From Calonectria ilicicola (taxonomy: Eukaryota; Ascomycota; Sordariomycetes; Hypocreales; Nectriaceae): a stretch of 64,000 nucleotides of DNA. This document shows positions 23,031 to 34,809 of the stretch, piece by piece; position 1 is the first letter of the stretch, and each line of letters opens with the position of its first letter. Below the pieces are notes generated by a model. That model was not told the DNA's origin. It did no database searches and saw only the letters and a program-made list of their open reading frames with translations. Position numbers and translations under genes: made by a program. The stretch covers positions 7,564,001 to 7,628,000 of the forward strand of contig CP085825.1 of assembly GCA_020809705.1 (NCBI GenBank), written 5' to 3'.

Positions 23031-23614
23031 TTGGTTAATATCACCAATACTCATCGGTATTATGCTGAGGAAATCAAGTTTCGCCCGAACCGCCTCCAAG
23101 CCAATTGGCTGAGGATAGAAAAACAATTAGAATTTCTGAAGCCTATTAGTTCCGAGATGGATAAATATCATCGTAGTGTCAACATTCAGATAACTGATCA
23201 GTTACAAAGTCATCTCAAAATGACTTCAGGTAAGCTTCAAAGGTTAGCATTTGGGATCCACATTGGTCCGCTACGAGAAAGGCAACAAATTTACTCAATG
23301 TCTAACTGGAGCTAGTGTCTCTCAAATTTCCGAAGATGAGGATTACGGCATTCTTAGCTATTTCCCAATCCTCACTCCCGAGTCCATTTGCAAGAGATTG
23401 CCACGCTGGAAATGTTAACCCCACTCACTCCAAAGAGTGTTTACTCCGTCTATGTCGCACTCAACTGCCTCAGCAAATGGTCCTTACGTACTGCAAAGTA
23501 GTCGAAACGTGCTTAACATACTTAGATCCCGAAGATGTCGGTTTTGGTGATGAACACAAGTTTATGGATGGTGATGGTATAGAAATTGGTGTAAGGTATA
23601 TTGAAAAGACATAA
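23031..23614 (+). pseudogene. Relic of a HeLo-like / kinase-like (prion-inhibition family) gene
   Basis: Two adjacent pieces look like the two ends of one family. Residues from 23031-23315 (RLQANWLRIEKQLEFLKPI, QLQSHLKMTSGKLQR) resemble the helical HeLo-type N-terminal domain. Residues from 23483-23614 (VETCLTYLDPEDVGFGDE, GIEIGVRYIEK) resemble the extreme C-terminus of the kinase-like domain usually found several hundred residues later. The middle is missing, the two pieces are in different frames, and stops interrupt between them. I read this as a deleted, decayed gene. Family assignment is from memory of conserved patterns. Confidence 0.6.
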
Positions 23615-24020
23615 TTATCCCACGGGACATTTAATGATGCCATCAGTTTAAAACGTATAGGTTCTCTCTTCTTTAAACATAATCTCAGTTTGATGCCTTC
23701 CTGCTATTGACTTTACTCAGTTGCTACTTGTTTTTCTTTTTTACAAGATATGAATCAGTACAGAAACTCATTCTGTGGGCGGTTGGGGTCATACTTGGAA
23801 TTGAGGAACATTATAAAAATGAGAACTTGTTAACTTAAAATAAAGATCTATATTATAAATATTTTGTAACCCAAATCGCTCCCCAGCTGCATTTTATTGC
23901 TTTCATATCATCATACCAAAATCCAGTTTCCGATTCATTTCTACGTATCTATCAAAGCCCCTTTTTTTATCGTCATTATTCTAAAGCTTTCTAAACTTTT
24001 CTCAATACACCACTTCAAGA
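23615..24020. other. Intergenic, AT-rich
   Basis: AT-rich spacer with no gene seen. Confidence 0.5.
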
Positions 24021-25562
24021 TTAATTCTTGGCAAATCTACTCCAACTTCTAATCTTCGGTCCAAATTTAAAGAATAGAACTGGAAATGGCAGCAATATAA
24101 GTGAAAACAAGGCCAATGTGGTTGCGGTCCACTCGACTCCAAGTGCTTCATACATGGGCTTTGCCCAAAGCGGAAAGCTCGCAGCAGCAAGACTTCTGAC
24201 GGCAATGTGAACCGAAACAGCTGAGTTAGGGCAAGCAATGTACACATCCACGATGTACACAAGACCGCTGATAAACATCAGCTGAAGAGCAAGGCCAATA
24301 AAATAGCCAGCAAGGATTTGTGACATCCAGTGTGTGTGCATTGACCAGCCAAACCAGAGTAGGGCGGGAGGGAGTATACAAGCTCCCAAGATCATTGGAG
24401 GAAGGCGGTCTTCAGGCTCCGAAGCCCCTCCTCTCTCCAAAAATTGCTTCTTGTATATAGTCATTGTGAAAAGCGCAACCACGCCAGGGGCAGAAATGAC
24501 ACCAAGAGATACTGCAATAAATGGAAGTGATGAAGTTGTCGCTGCCCAGCCTCGACTCTGGAAAGCATATGGAAAGAGTTGATAAGTAAGGTACAGTGTA
24601 CCGTACACAAAAGTGAGATGCACCGTCAAGATTATTAGGATTGGCTCTTTGCAAATGAGTAGGATTGGCTTTGCAAAGTACTTATTCACAATGGTATCGA
24701 CATTGACTACTTCATCCTCAAAGGGGGCCCTTATTCTCTGGGCATCCTCTCCACCTTGTGCACGGAGGCGCTTAGCTTTGGCAACAAGGATCTGTTGTGG
24801 CGATGATTCAGTGAGAAACAAAACAACCAAGACACCAATGGCGGCGAAGATAATTAAGGTAACCCATGCGGTCCAGCGCCATCCGTAACGGGCCACAATG
24901 TAGCTCCCAGCGCTTGGAACAACAGTGCTTCCGAGATTGATCATGGTCGCACCGTAGGCCAGGGCTATGGCTCGAGGTATAGGCTTGTACAACTCAGCTG
25001 TCATGCCAGATCCACATGCAAGCATGGCACTGCCGAAAGCGCCCGACAAGAATCGGCATACTAGGATCGCGGGAAGGTTACTTAATAGGGCTATTGGTAT
25101 CTGCAGCAGGCCGCAAACTGTGAATCCAACAATAGATGGCGGCCTGTGACCTGTAATGTCGGAGATGGGTCCGAAGAATAACGGCCCAACTGCAAACCCG
25201 GCGACAAACAGAGCTACGCCGAGGCTGATAGCAGTATGAGAAACATGGAAGTAGCTTTCCAATATTGTAGAGGCTGTCCCGAAGATGCTTGATGTAAATG
25301 AGACGCCGAATGTCATGAAATTTGTCGCAATAAGAAAGCTGATCTTTTTGGCCATGGACCAGTTGTGTGGGTGTTCTGGGTCGTCTGGACCTTCAAAGGC
25401 GACGTATATGGCTCCTTTCTCTTTCGTCTTCTCTTTCACCAGGCCTCTTTCTGGGTCAGGGGCTCTGCCGTAGGGAATTAGTGATCCATTTCGCGGAGTC
25501 CGGTCTGTGTCGTCTTCGGTTCCGGCATGGAACGATTCTGTGATTGAAGATGCAAGAGACAT
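24021..25562 (-). CDS. MFS drug:H+ antiporter (DHA1 type)
   Basis: Intronless 513-residue plasma-membrane exporter with 12 predicted helices. The N-terminal cytosolic segment ends in the DHA1 signature PDDPEHPHNWS. The first half contains GPISDITGHRPP (the loop 2-3 motif), GLLQIPIALL, CRFLSGAFGSAML and the antiporter motif C-like block AYGATMINLGSTVVPSAGSYIV, followed by GWRWTAW. The second half has the linker LRAQGGEDAQ and helices ending PVLFFKFG. Members export toxins, azoles or polyamines; substrate is not predictable. It is the upstream neighbour of the TmpL-like gene on the same strand, with about 850 bases between them. No truncation is seen. Confidence 0.93.
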   Translation of the reverse strand: MSLASSITESFHAGTEDDTDRTPRNGSLIPYGRAPDPERGLVKEKTKEKGAIYVAFEGPDDPEHPHNWSMAKKISFLIATNFMTFGVSFTSSIFGTASTILESYFHVSHTAISLGVALFVAGFAVGPLFFGPISDITGHRPPSIVGFTVCGLLQIPIALLSNLPAILVCRFLSGAFGSAMLACGSGMTAELYKPIPRAIALAYGATMINLGSTVVPSAGSYIVARYGWRWTAWVTLIIFAAIGVLVVLFLTESSPQQILVAKAKRLRAQGGEDAQRIRAPFEDEVVNVDTIVNKYFAKPILLICKEPILIILTVHLTFVYGTLYLTYQLFPYAFQSRGWAATTSSLPFIAVSLGVISAPGVVALFTMTIYKKQFLERGGASEPEDRLPPMILGACILPPALLWFGWSMHTHWMSQILAGYFIGLALQLMFISGLVYIVDVYIACPNSAVSVHIAVRSLAAASFPLWAKPMYEALGVEWTATTLALFSLILLPFPVLFFKFGPKIRSWSRFAKN

Positions 25563-26411
25563 TGCGAATTGGGTTTTTCGATGAGCTCTAATTCTCTACT
25601 AAATCTACGAATCATACACGGAAACTTTACATCCTTTAATAATTTACAATCTCACCGAATTTTCCTCGCAATCGTCTTAACAAGCACAGAATCACGTATG
25701 CGGCTCCGCTCCCAGCCGATATCTGTGGGCCTTGGGTGTCCAGTACAAGGGCCATGGAAAAAGGCTAAGCCTGTGTCTCCATTTTTAACAGATAAATTGG
25801 ATCTCGAGTTCATCAAAATCTTCAGATATCGCCATGCCAGGGTCTGCGGCTGCTATTATGGTGTGATGTTGGTTTAAACCCAAGCAAGTCAAGTAAGCAG
25901 GCGTGAGCCAGACCCGATTGTATCCGCACACAAGTGGGCTCGCGGCCATCTAACCGCGTCGAGCCGAGCAACGGCTTGAATTCCGCGAGCGGCTTTCACC
26001 ATCAGATAATGACAAGTCTCCAGGATCTCAATTAAAGGCCCGGTGACGAGAAGGATTTTTCTTTTCTTTGATATCAATGAAATGCGCACTTAAATTCCAT
26101 GACTAAACTAACTGATATGAAGAACTGATGATATCCATACGAGACCGGTCCGAAGCCCCACAATACTCCGAGATACAAGGCGGAAAGGCTGACAAAACTG
26201 AACAAAATGCAATACTCCAAGCCGCATCGCGCCGAACTGCAAGACCCAAAAACCAACAGACCCAGAACTGAGAGACCCGGAACTAAAAAGAGACCCAAAA
26301 CTGAAAAGCTCAACGCCAAACGATCCGAAACTGAAAAACGACTCCACAAACTGCCCATGAAACGCCAAATCGCACACACTCTAGCCAGCAATGAAGCACC
26401 AATCTACCTAC
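25563..26411. other. Intergenic with short degenerate tandem motif
   Basis: Contains the promoter of the MFS gene. Within 26215-26350 a loose 12- to 15-base motif close to AGACCCAAAACTGAAA recurs about eight times, giving long but unconvincing ORFs on both strands. Confidence 0.5.
26215..26350. repeat. Degenerate minisatellite-like array
   Basis: Repeated variants of RGACCCRAAACTGA lie immediately 3' of the TmpL-like stop codon. The spacing is irregular. Confidence 0.45.
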
Positions 26412-29400
26412 CTAACTATCCCAAATAGCTCCATAGGCGGGGACACCTCTAGTCTCTAAACCATAAACAATCTTCTTCGTAATCTTCTCGTTTGCAATGA
26501 TAATCACTGCCTCTGCCTTGAAGCTCTTGACCAGATTGTAGCCCATCTTGACAAGATCGGGGCGGCCGTGCTTCTTAGTATCGTGGATCACGGCATTTGG
26601 TACCTTGCTCCTAATGGCATTGCACAGGCCTTCGCCAAAGGTAGCTTCGGGGCGAGAGGTGGACCAAATTAGCTGGGTGGGACAGCTAGGATCTTGAATG
26701 TGGCCCAGGCAGGGACCAATACCAGATCCCGTCGCGATAAGAACCACCCGGTTGAAGAGGGTGGCGATCCGCATTACGCCGCAAGTAGGCACTCCACGGG
26801 TCCAAATGTGAGTAGGAGTCTCCTGGATCGTTGACTTTGTCCAGTCACCTGCGTTGGAGACGACCAGGGAGTAACCTTTCAGTCTCCCGGCTGCTACCGG
26901 CTCCGGTGCCGGAATCGTCGCAAATGAGTGCCACTCAAATAGGGGCCTCTTTGACAGACGAGTAAATGTCCCGTTGACGGGGACAGTGTAGTCGAAATGC
27001 AATCTAACAGCATGATTTGAAAGGACCTCCGATTGAACCGGCACCCTCTTTAGGAAGACCCATGATAAAGCGACGCTGCACGAAGCGACGGCGAGAAGCC
27101 AGAATGATGCTGAGCGAACACAGGCACCACCCAATGATATGCTTGGGTCCTTGCTATCGTTGCAGGTAAGGACGACTTGGGCCCAGAACAGTCCAAGCAT
27201 TGTCCAACCGACAAATCGATGGGTTTTCTCGAACAGATTGTGGCGTGCCTTTCGCATCGATGGATAAGCCATCACCAACATAACACAGAAGAGCACCGAC
27301 AGTATCCAGGAAATAACCTTTGCAGCGACGGATTGATGACCCCAGTTGCCGCACTTTGAGGTTATCATGCACGCGATATCGCCCACATTAGTAGCAAAGA
27401 GCCACGCACCAGCACTCACGGCCGCGCCTGAATGCACGCCTCCGAGGTGGATAATCTTGGCACATCGCGATCGAATGAACATTGGCCAGGACTTTGGCAC
27501 ACTGCAAGTGATTGTATAGAGCGCATTGATGACGAAGTCCTGTCGGATGAGAACGGCGAGGGCAAGGTTGATGGCGGTAATGGTGCCCAGCCACTCCCTG
27601 GGGAATCCGGAAAGAATCACAGCGATGGCCGCTGCAATGTTGAAAATGCCCACCAAGGTGAACAGGCGGCGGTAGACGATAAGGATACGGTATCGCAGTC
27701 CTCGCATCGGTTTGCCGTATTTCTTCTCAGGAATAGCTGCCTCAAGATCGGGAGTCTCCTCGACAAGAGTACCGTCTGTGTTATCAGAGGCGGAGCTAAC
27801 TTGAGTCATGCTCGATGTTGAGGATCCAGAGTGTCTGTGACCCAGGAATGCAGCCTTGGGGTACGTGATGACCTCTGTGGACATCTTCTTGCCGTCAGCG
27901 GAGCTTTGCTGGCTCTGGATTCCAGTAGCTGCAAGTGCCTTCTTGTCAATCTTGCCATTGCCCGTCAGAGGGAATGCCTCCAGAAGATGGAACTGAGACG
28001 GGATAGCGTAGTAAGGCTGACGACTCTTGACGTGGTCAATAACCTTGGCAATGTCGCAATTTTGGGGCGTCAGGAAGCCATGGATTTCTCCATTGATGAG
28101 GAGTGTGGATGCCCTCTGGACAGCTGGGCAAGAGTTGAGAGACGCGGCAACTCCATCAAGCTCTACTCGGAAGCCCTGAAATTCCCATTAGCGCGTGCAG
28201 GAAGGAGATCAAAAGGTTGTATAATCCTACCTTAACCTTGACTTGATCATCAACTCGACCCATGATCTCGATGGTGCCGTTGGTGTTCCATTTGCAAACA
28301 TCACCAGTGTTGTACATCATAGATCTACCAAAATCAGTATCATAATATCAAATGGAAGTGCGAGTTATCTTACCCGTCACCCTTAAAAGGGTCAAGGATG
28401 TACTTGTCAGCCGTCTTCTCAGGGAGGTCGACGTAGCCGCGGGTAACGCCTAGGCCACCAGCCCACATGACTCCAGCCGTGCCAACCTCAGTTGGCTGGT
28501 TGTTGCTATCAAGGATGTAAACATTGTTGTTCGGTGTGGGCTTTCCGATAGACAGTGGTGTGAAGGGCTCGTGCTTGTGCATTGTGTTGACGATGGTGGT
28601 CTCAGTGGGTCCACAGCAGTTGTAATAAGTGCCGTGTGAGGCCCAGACATCAGCAATGCTAATTTGATTGTTAGTTGACATCTTGGGTATTATTTTATAC
28701 AAACATGCCTTTGTGAAGAAGGTTCGCCAGCAGTAGCTACCACTTTAATCCTAGGATAATCCTCAGGTTTGTATTTGGACAAGATACTTGGTGTGCAAAT
28801 GAGCACGTCAATCTAAGAATCAATTAGAAATGAACTTCATCCAGATCTCAAGACTCTTACCTCTTTTAGTGTCTTCTTCCAGTCCGAACCTCGTAGAATC
28901 AGAGTACCTCCGTTTACAAGGCATCCAAGCATTTCCCATGCAGCTACAAAGAAGTTTGGGTCAGTTGTGCAATGGCCAACGGAGATCCGGAGAGACTTAC
29001 CCATATCGAAGCTAATGCTAAGTACTTGGCCAACGCACGTGCCAGGCTTAATTCCCAAATCTCCAGGTGATTGGCAAAGCAGGTTGGTCACGTTTTGGTT
29101 AGTGACATCGACACCCTTAGGTGTACCAGTGGTACCTTGCGTATGATAGTTAGTATCAATGCATCATGCAAACGAATCTTCTCAACAACGCACCAGAGGT
29201 ATAGATCACATAGCAGCCATCCTCAAGACTAGCCATGGAAATATCAAAATAGTCATCTGAAATGTCATTATCACCATCCAACTCGTCAATGACAACTACG
29301 TTAGGTCCATCAATATCCGACAATCGGCGGCTAGTTGATTTTAACGCCAAGACAGTGTTAGACTGCGTCTGTTGTAAGACAAATCGCAGAGTTGCATCTG

Positions 29401-29758
29401 GGACCACAGAACCATCCAACGGCACGTACTGAGCCCTACAGCTAAGCACAGACATAATACCCACAAGCATATCGATACCCCTCTTGACAACAAGAGGTAC
29501 TCGATCGCCTGGCGCTACACCTAGTCTCTGTAACTTGTGTGCAAGTCTAGAGCTCCTTCGGGCAAGTTCGCCATAGGAAATCTCTGATGGGGGTGTAACT
29601 GATAGGTCTCTGGCAGCAATATCATTAGGTCTGGTGGCAACATGATGGTAGAATGCCGCGGAGATGGTTGAGAAGCGAGGAGTGCTTGAAGCACCGTAGC
29701 TAAAGGAGTTTGGCATTGGCCCATTGCTGGGTAGCATAACTTTGGAGGCAGTCTCCAT
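26412..29758 (-). CDS. TmpL-like fusion: adenylation domain plus membrane FAD/NAD(P) reductase
   Basis: Protein of about 1,009 residues in seven exons (29758-29194, 29135-29001, 28943-28861, 28812-28709, 28658-28374, 28324-28231, 28175-26412). The N-terminal half is an NRPS-type adenylation domain: YTSG-TTGTPKGV across intron 1, CGPTETTI, YNTGDVCKW, GRVDDQVKVKGFRVEL and the A10 lysine in GNGKIDKKAL. No carrier or condensation domain follows. Instead a Ser/Thr linker leads to about six membrane segments and a flavoreductase tail with HSFATI and the nucleotide loop ATGSGIGPCLGHI. This order matches TmpL, described in Alternaria brassicicola and Aspergillus fumigatus as a redox-homeostasis protein linked to Woronin bodies. 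Intron 4 appears to be a GC-AG intron. The substrate of the A domain is unknown in the family. Confidence 0.85.
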
Positions 29759-31289
29759 TGTGGGAGTGTATTGATAGCAACAAAACTTGCTGAGTTGGAA
29801 AAAAGAAGACTAACGCAGGAACAAGAGGTGTTCTTGAGAGGAGGATGTCAAACTAAGTTTGGGGTGTACAGGTTGGGCTCTAAAGTGACGGGACGGAATC
29901 CTTCAACGCCAACGACGCATTCTTAAGTAGTATAACCAATAAGTTGTAAGCCCCATTCTTTTCCTGCGTTCATGCAGTTGCGGATATTTTGTCGTCGCTA
30001 CATTGTTAGTACACGGAAGCTGAAAGCACTGTCACATACTACACAGCCTAGCAAGTGCGGGCCTACGTGTCCGGATTTCCACTTGAAGCTGCAGACTGGA
30101 CGTTTACTGCCGCCCAAGACAGGTAATACTGCAGCTCAACAGATTCACAAACTGGTCCAGCTGATCACTTTCCTCAATTGTCATAGATGGGCCGACAGAC
30201 ATGCGCATATGACGCCAAGATTGCCGGTCGTGGACAGAGCCACTTGCCGTGGTTCTAGGCTCACAGTGCATTGCGGATCGTATGAGTCGATGTTGGTTGA
30301 ACATCAACCACATGACATAGCCATGGCTGGAACCACTATCCCATTGCACGGTTGGTAACCAGGTATGGGAGAGTTCGCCAAGTGGACCCTACCAACCGCA
30401 TGGATCCTAGTTGCCCCGCGTAGAGGTATTCTAAACATCTTCAACACCTGCGGCAGATGCAGAATCGTACATGTGCTGAGGAACCAACGTGCAGCATCTA
30501 GGGCTAGTGTACATAAGTTGACAGGGGCAAACGCACAGCGCGTCTAGGTTCAGGATCGTCGGCGGACGGGCTGCTGTCAAAAAGCCAACTTAGCCGCTCC
30601 CGCACTGAACTAGGCCCTCGCTAGCCCTTTAGCGGACTTGGCTCGAGGAAAGGTTCGTGATGCTTTTTGTGATTCAGTGTATGATTAAAAATCACAAGGT
30701 GAGGCTGTATTACGTCTCATGATAATCCCAAGGGAGAGCGTTGCGTTGCTTTTGCGCTCCCGTTGCCGCCGAGACACGATTGATAGCACCGAGAGGGCGG
30801 TTTAGCCCATCCACCAAGGCAGCCCTTTGCGGCTCAAATCTCCCTGTCTGGACAGATCGCCAACCAACCTTGCCCGATCTAGACGTGGCACCCAGCCTCC
30901 TCGCCCAAAATGCCTCACTGCTAATGGTCTATTCAACACAGCCTTGGGGGGGGGGCATATCCCACCATGTTGGTTTTATGCGGGCCCGGCACCGAGACCT
31001 GTCTCAGTTGGGCAGACTATATGTCCTCTTTGCATGCCGAGTCAGTCTTAGACATAGCTGGGCTACGTGTCAACTGATCGGCGCGCCGAGCTCGACTTTT
31101 TAGAATGCCGTAAGTATTTGAGCCAACGAGATACCGGCTGGCAATTCCGCCCGCCATGTGCCTAAAATCCTCGAATTGGTAAAGTCGTCACGTCTCACCC
31201 AAACGTCACCGCGGCCAACTTTTTTTCTCTTAGCATTTCCAACTTGCTCGTTTCGATCTACAACCGTGCGCCATAAAAAAAAAGAGACG
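29759..31289. other. Long intergenic, divergent promoter region
   Basis: About 1.5 kb between the divergent TmpL-like and enoyl-CoA hydratase genes. A 9-base G-run lies near 30947. I found no RNA gene or mobile element. Confidence 0.45.
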
Positions 31290-32466
31290 ATGACTGAAGA
31301 ATTGGTCAAAGATAGCACCCCGGTCGACGGAGTGCGTGTCCTCGCCTTCAACCGACCCAGCAAGCGCAACGCCCTCTCCGGCGAACTAATCTCCATATTT
31401 CTGGAGAAGCTCGCTGTGGCGGCGGCAGACAAGGCTATTCGCGCCATCATTATCACCGGAACCAACACCTTCTTCTCCGGTAAGCCCCCTTCAAAGAATA
31501 ATATGCTGTTGGTCCTCTTCGGCAGTAGTCTGAGGCCACCTTGCTGACAGCACGTGTGTGGCAGCGGGAGCGGACATCAAGGAGATATCAGAGCTAGACG
31601 GCGAGGCAGCGCGACAATGCCGCTACCTCGGGAACCTGTGCGCGGGAATGCGTTCCGTGCGCAAGCCCTTGGTTGCGGCTGTCGAGGGAATGGCGGTGAG
31701 TGGCTCAACAGCCTAGGATTCTCCACAGCGGTTTAGCCTTTGATCGACAGAACGACTGATGCGCCATGCTTGACAGCTCGGTGGCGGCTTCGAGGTTGCC
31801 CTCATGGTAAGACAACCAGCACAGTTTGTCCCTTGACGGCCTAATGCAGGCAAACGAGAAGTATTCGCAGCTAACCGTCAAATCACAAAAAGTGTGACCT
31901 AATAGTTGCCTCATCCAACAGCCGCTTCGGCTTGCCGGAGGTTTCAATTGGCTTGATTCCTGGTGCAGGCGGCACTCAGAGGCTTACGAGTGCTGTCGGG
32001 AAGTTCAAGGTACCCTACCCGTCACATCACCCACCCGAGCCGCAAACACCCCCATCCCACGCTGCTCAGTGGGACTTCGCTAATCCCCCCATCTTTTCGG
32101 CATAGGCAATGCAGATGATTCTCCTGGGATCACCGATCACAGGGGTCGAGGCCCACTCCACCGGCCTAGTTGCTGAACTCTTTGAACCTGGCACGGTCCT
32201 CGACAACGCCATCCAAACGGCGTCCAAGTTGGCAGCTCTAAGCCCAACGGCGTTATCGCTAGCAAAAGAAGCGGTGTCACGATGTAAGTTTTGCGACCCC
32301 AGACTGTCGGCGTACTTTCCGCTTACGATCTTCCTCAGCGGATGAACTGAGCCGTGACGACGAGTTCGAGCGAAGCTTGTACTATTTTGCTTTTGGCACC
32401 AAGGACAAGGAGGAAGGTGTAGGAGCGTTTTTGGAAAAACGAGCCCCAAAATGGAATTTTGAGTGA
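31290..32466 (+). CDS. Enoyl-CoA hydratase (crotonase family)
   Basis: Hydrates trans-2-enoyl-CoA in beta-oxidation or branched-chain amino acid breakdown, probably mitochondrial or peroxisomal. About 257 residues from six exons (31290-31479, 31565-31695, 31777-31806, 31893-32009, 32106-32283, 32339-32466), including a 30-base exon. The oxyanion-hole segment SAGADIKE follows the first join, then [22 protein letters not shown]. Both catalytic glutamates are present: GGFE and [18 protein letters not shown]. The C-terminus APKWNF is typical of short-chain hydratases. No obvious targeting peptide is seen; the protein starts MTEELVKDS. Methylglutaconyl-CoA hydratase is an alternative function within the same fold. 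Confidence 0.93.
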
Positions 32467-32886
32467 TTATCAAGTTTAGTTCGAATCTGATTTGGGAACT
32501 GGGATCTGGTCAGGCGGTCAGGATTTTGATAGATGGGCAAGGTTGTGGTGAGACATCATTGATGTCCGACGCTACGCTTGTCATGAAGCCAAGTCCCCAA
32601 CATGAGCCGCGTCGGACATTCAGAATAAGCGAACACCGATCACTCTGTAAGAGTGACATTCTCAAAAACAAAAAAACGCTTGCCGTGTCTCAAGTCAACG
32701 TGACAATTACAATATGATGCACATTCTAGAGCCCGTTGAATGCACATTGATCGTGCATCTTGTAGAAGAGAGAAAAAAAACCAGTTTGATTACGTGCTAA
32801 GCAAATGTGCATTAACCGCCGTTGATATTTCTCGAAATGTTTCAAGTGAGAGCCTCAATTCTGACTCAGAAGAGCTACCCCGCCTC
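32467..32886. other. Intergenic between convergent genes
   Basis: Probably two 3' UTRs; nothing else is seen. Confidence 0.55.
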
Positions 32887-34476
32887 CTAGACAGATCCCG
32901 ACGCCACCTTCTCAGTTTTCCCAGTTTCATCGCCATGTCGGCTGCTCGCGCTCGACGAGTTCAGGGGTTCCTGTGCCAGAATGGTCTCTGATTCGACCTG
33001 TCGCTTCCGAAGCTCCTCGAAAACCTCCCAATCACCGATGTTCTCGTCGTAGAATTGATCCAGATCCAAGCCACGCTCCTCCGCTTCGTCTGACACGCGT
33101 AGGTGAAGACCGGGAATGTACTTCAGAATGAGAAGGAGCAGCAGGGAAACCACAAAGGAGTAAGATGAGATGGCGGTGATCTCTGCAAACTGTCGTCCGA
33201 CCTGCACACCCACTCCGTCGATACCTCCGGAAGCGATCGTCGATCCATCGAGCGCGGAGATGGACTTAGTGGCGAAGATACCGGTGAGGAACGATCCGAC
33301 CATACCTCCGATCCCGTGCAGCTTAAACACGTCCATTCCTTCGTCGATGTGAAGCCAGTTGTTGACGTCATCCATCAAGGCGCATACTACTGCAGTGAGG
33401 AATCCAATCACAGCCGCAAGCCAGACACTGACATATCCAGCAGCAGGTGTGATGCCGACAAGTCCAGCAATGACTCCTTCACAGGCTCCAACCACTCTGA
33501 ATCGTCCCTTGTATTTGATCATGTCAACAAGCACCCATCCCAGAGCTCCAGTCGAGGCCGCCGTGTTCGTGTTAAAGGCGGCAAGCATAGCACGGATACT
33601 TCCATTCAGCGCCGATCCGCCGTTGAATCCAAACCATCCAAAGTAAATCAAAACAGTCCCGAGGAAAACCAGAGTAATGTTGTGGGGCCTGCCATGGGCT
33701 CTGTCGCCGGGGTTCTTCTTACGCTTACCGAGGACAAGGGCATAGGCCAAGGCCGCCCAGCCAGACGCGATATGGACCGGACCTCCACCGGCAAAGTCAA
33801 GCGAAGGGAGCTAATGAAATGTTTATATGAGTTTTTATTTCGGCAAGAAATGATTCAATCAATTGGATGCTTACCTTATATAGCCAACCATTGGGATTCC
33901 AAGTCCAGCATGCAATGGGGCAGTAGACGATAGTCGCCCAGCAGAAGCCAAAAACGAGTGATGGGATGATTCTGCCGCGCTCAAATGCGCCTCCGACAAC
34001 AATCTGAACCGTGCAGGCGCAGAAGAATAGTTGGTACAAGCAAAAGACAATCTCAGGAATGTTTGGGTTTCCGATAGAGGGGGCTGACATGACGTCCTTC
34101 ATGCCAAAGTTGGCCAGGTCACCAATGAAGGGACCAGCAGAGCGGCTATATGCCAGCGAGTAACCCCAAAACATCCATTGGAAAGTCGTCACGGCGCCGA
34201 TCAAGATGGACTGGAAAATCAAGGCCAGAGCCGACTTTCTACGGGCGAGGCCACTGTAAAGAAGACCAAGTCCGGGAATAATTAGATAGACGATGAAGCC
34301 ACAGAAGACAATATAGGTGTAGTTGAACTGGACGCCGTCATATTGTGCGTTGACGTCTACCTCGAGAGGGTTGCCGCCATTGGGCTCGGACGCATTATAG
34401 ACAGGCTAATGAGGAACAATTATTAGAGCATGTTGGAGGACAGCGCCCAAGTTGTGTCATTGCTTACCGCTGACAT
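32887..34476 (-). CDS. Ammonium transporter (Amt/Mep family)
   Basis: Plasma-membrane ammonium permease of about 487 residues. Three exons: 34476-34468 (nine bases, MSA), 34405-33875 and 33810-32887. The extracellular N-terminus carries a possible glycosylation site (NAS) before the first helix. Family marks are GLGLLYSGLARRKSAL, QWMFWGYSLAYS and DFAGGGPVHIASGW, with the first pore histidine, and the second in FKLHGIGGMVGSFLTGIFA. The cytosolic tail is acidic and Ser-rich, as in fungal MepA/Mep2-type proteins. About 200 to 330 bases upstream of the start codon are four GATA-type sites, which fits nitrogen-repressed control by an AreA-like factor. Which paralogue this is cannot be told. Confidence 0.94.
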
Positions 34477-34680
34477 GTCGAATGCTGTCACTGGTGTTAA
34501 GGTTCAGGGAATAGTCGATCGCCAAGTCCCAAGGGGCGCACGCTTGGCGCTGGGGAAATATATTGGTAGCTGCAAGGGAGACGGGACAAAGCAAAACAAA
34601 ACCCTCGGGACAGAAAGGGGCAGCCAAGAGATGAACCACGCCGAAATTTGAATGTCTAGCATGGTCTAGGGGTTTAAGAC

Positions 34681-34809
34681 TGATAGGGTCCCATCCTTAT
34701 CACACATATACGACGCTGATACCGAGGATCAAGTCTGGCGTCGCGGCGGCCTCGCAGCGATAAGCAGTGGATGGCGCGACCTAATTAGCGGCTTCAGCTC
34801 GTCTTATCA
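34681..34809. promoter_or_regulatory. Cluster of GATA (HGATAR) sites upstream of the ammonium transporter
   Basis: TGATAG at 34681-34686, TTATCA at 34697-34702, CGATAA at 34758-34763 and TTATCA at 34804-34809 sit within 130 bases. These match the binding consensus of AreA/NIT2 factors that control ammonium permeases. More sites occur further out (about 35268, 35281 and 35419). Confidence 0.6.

Noticed and set aside
26108..26428. Overlapping ORFs on both strands rich in K/R/T or F/G/L/S
   Set aside because: They come from a degenerate tandem motif and show no protein-family pattern.
27831..28235. Plus-strand 134-codon ORF
   Set aside because: It is antisense to the conserved A8-A10 region of the TmpL-like gene.
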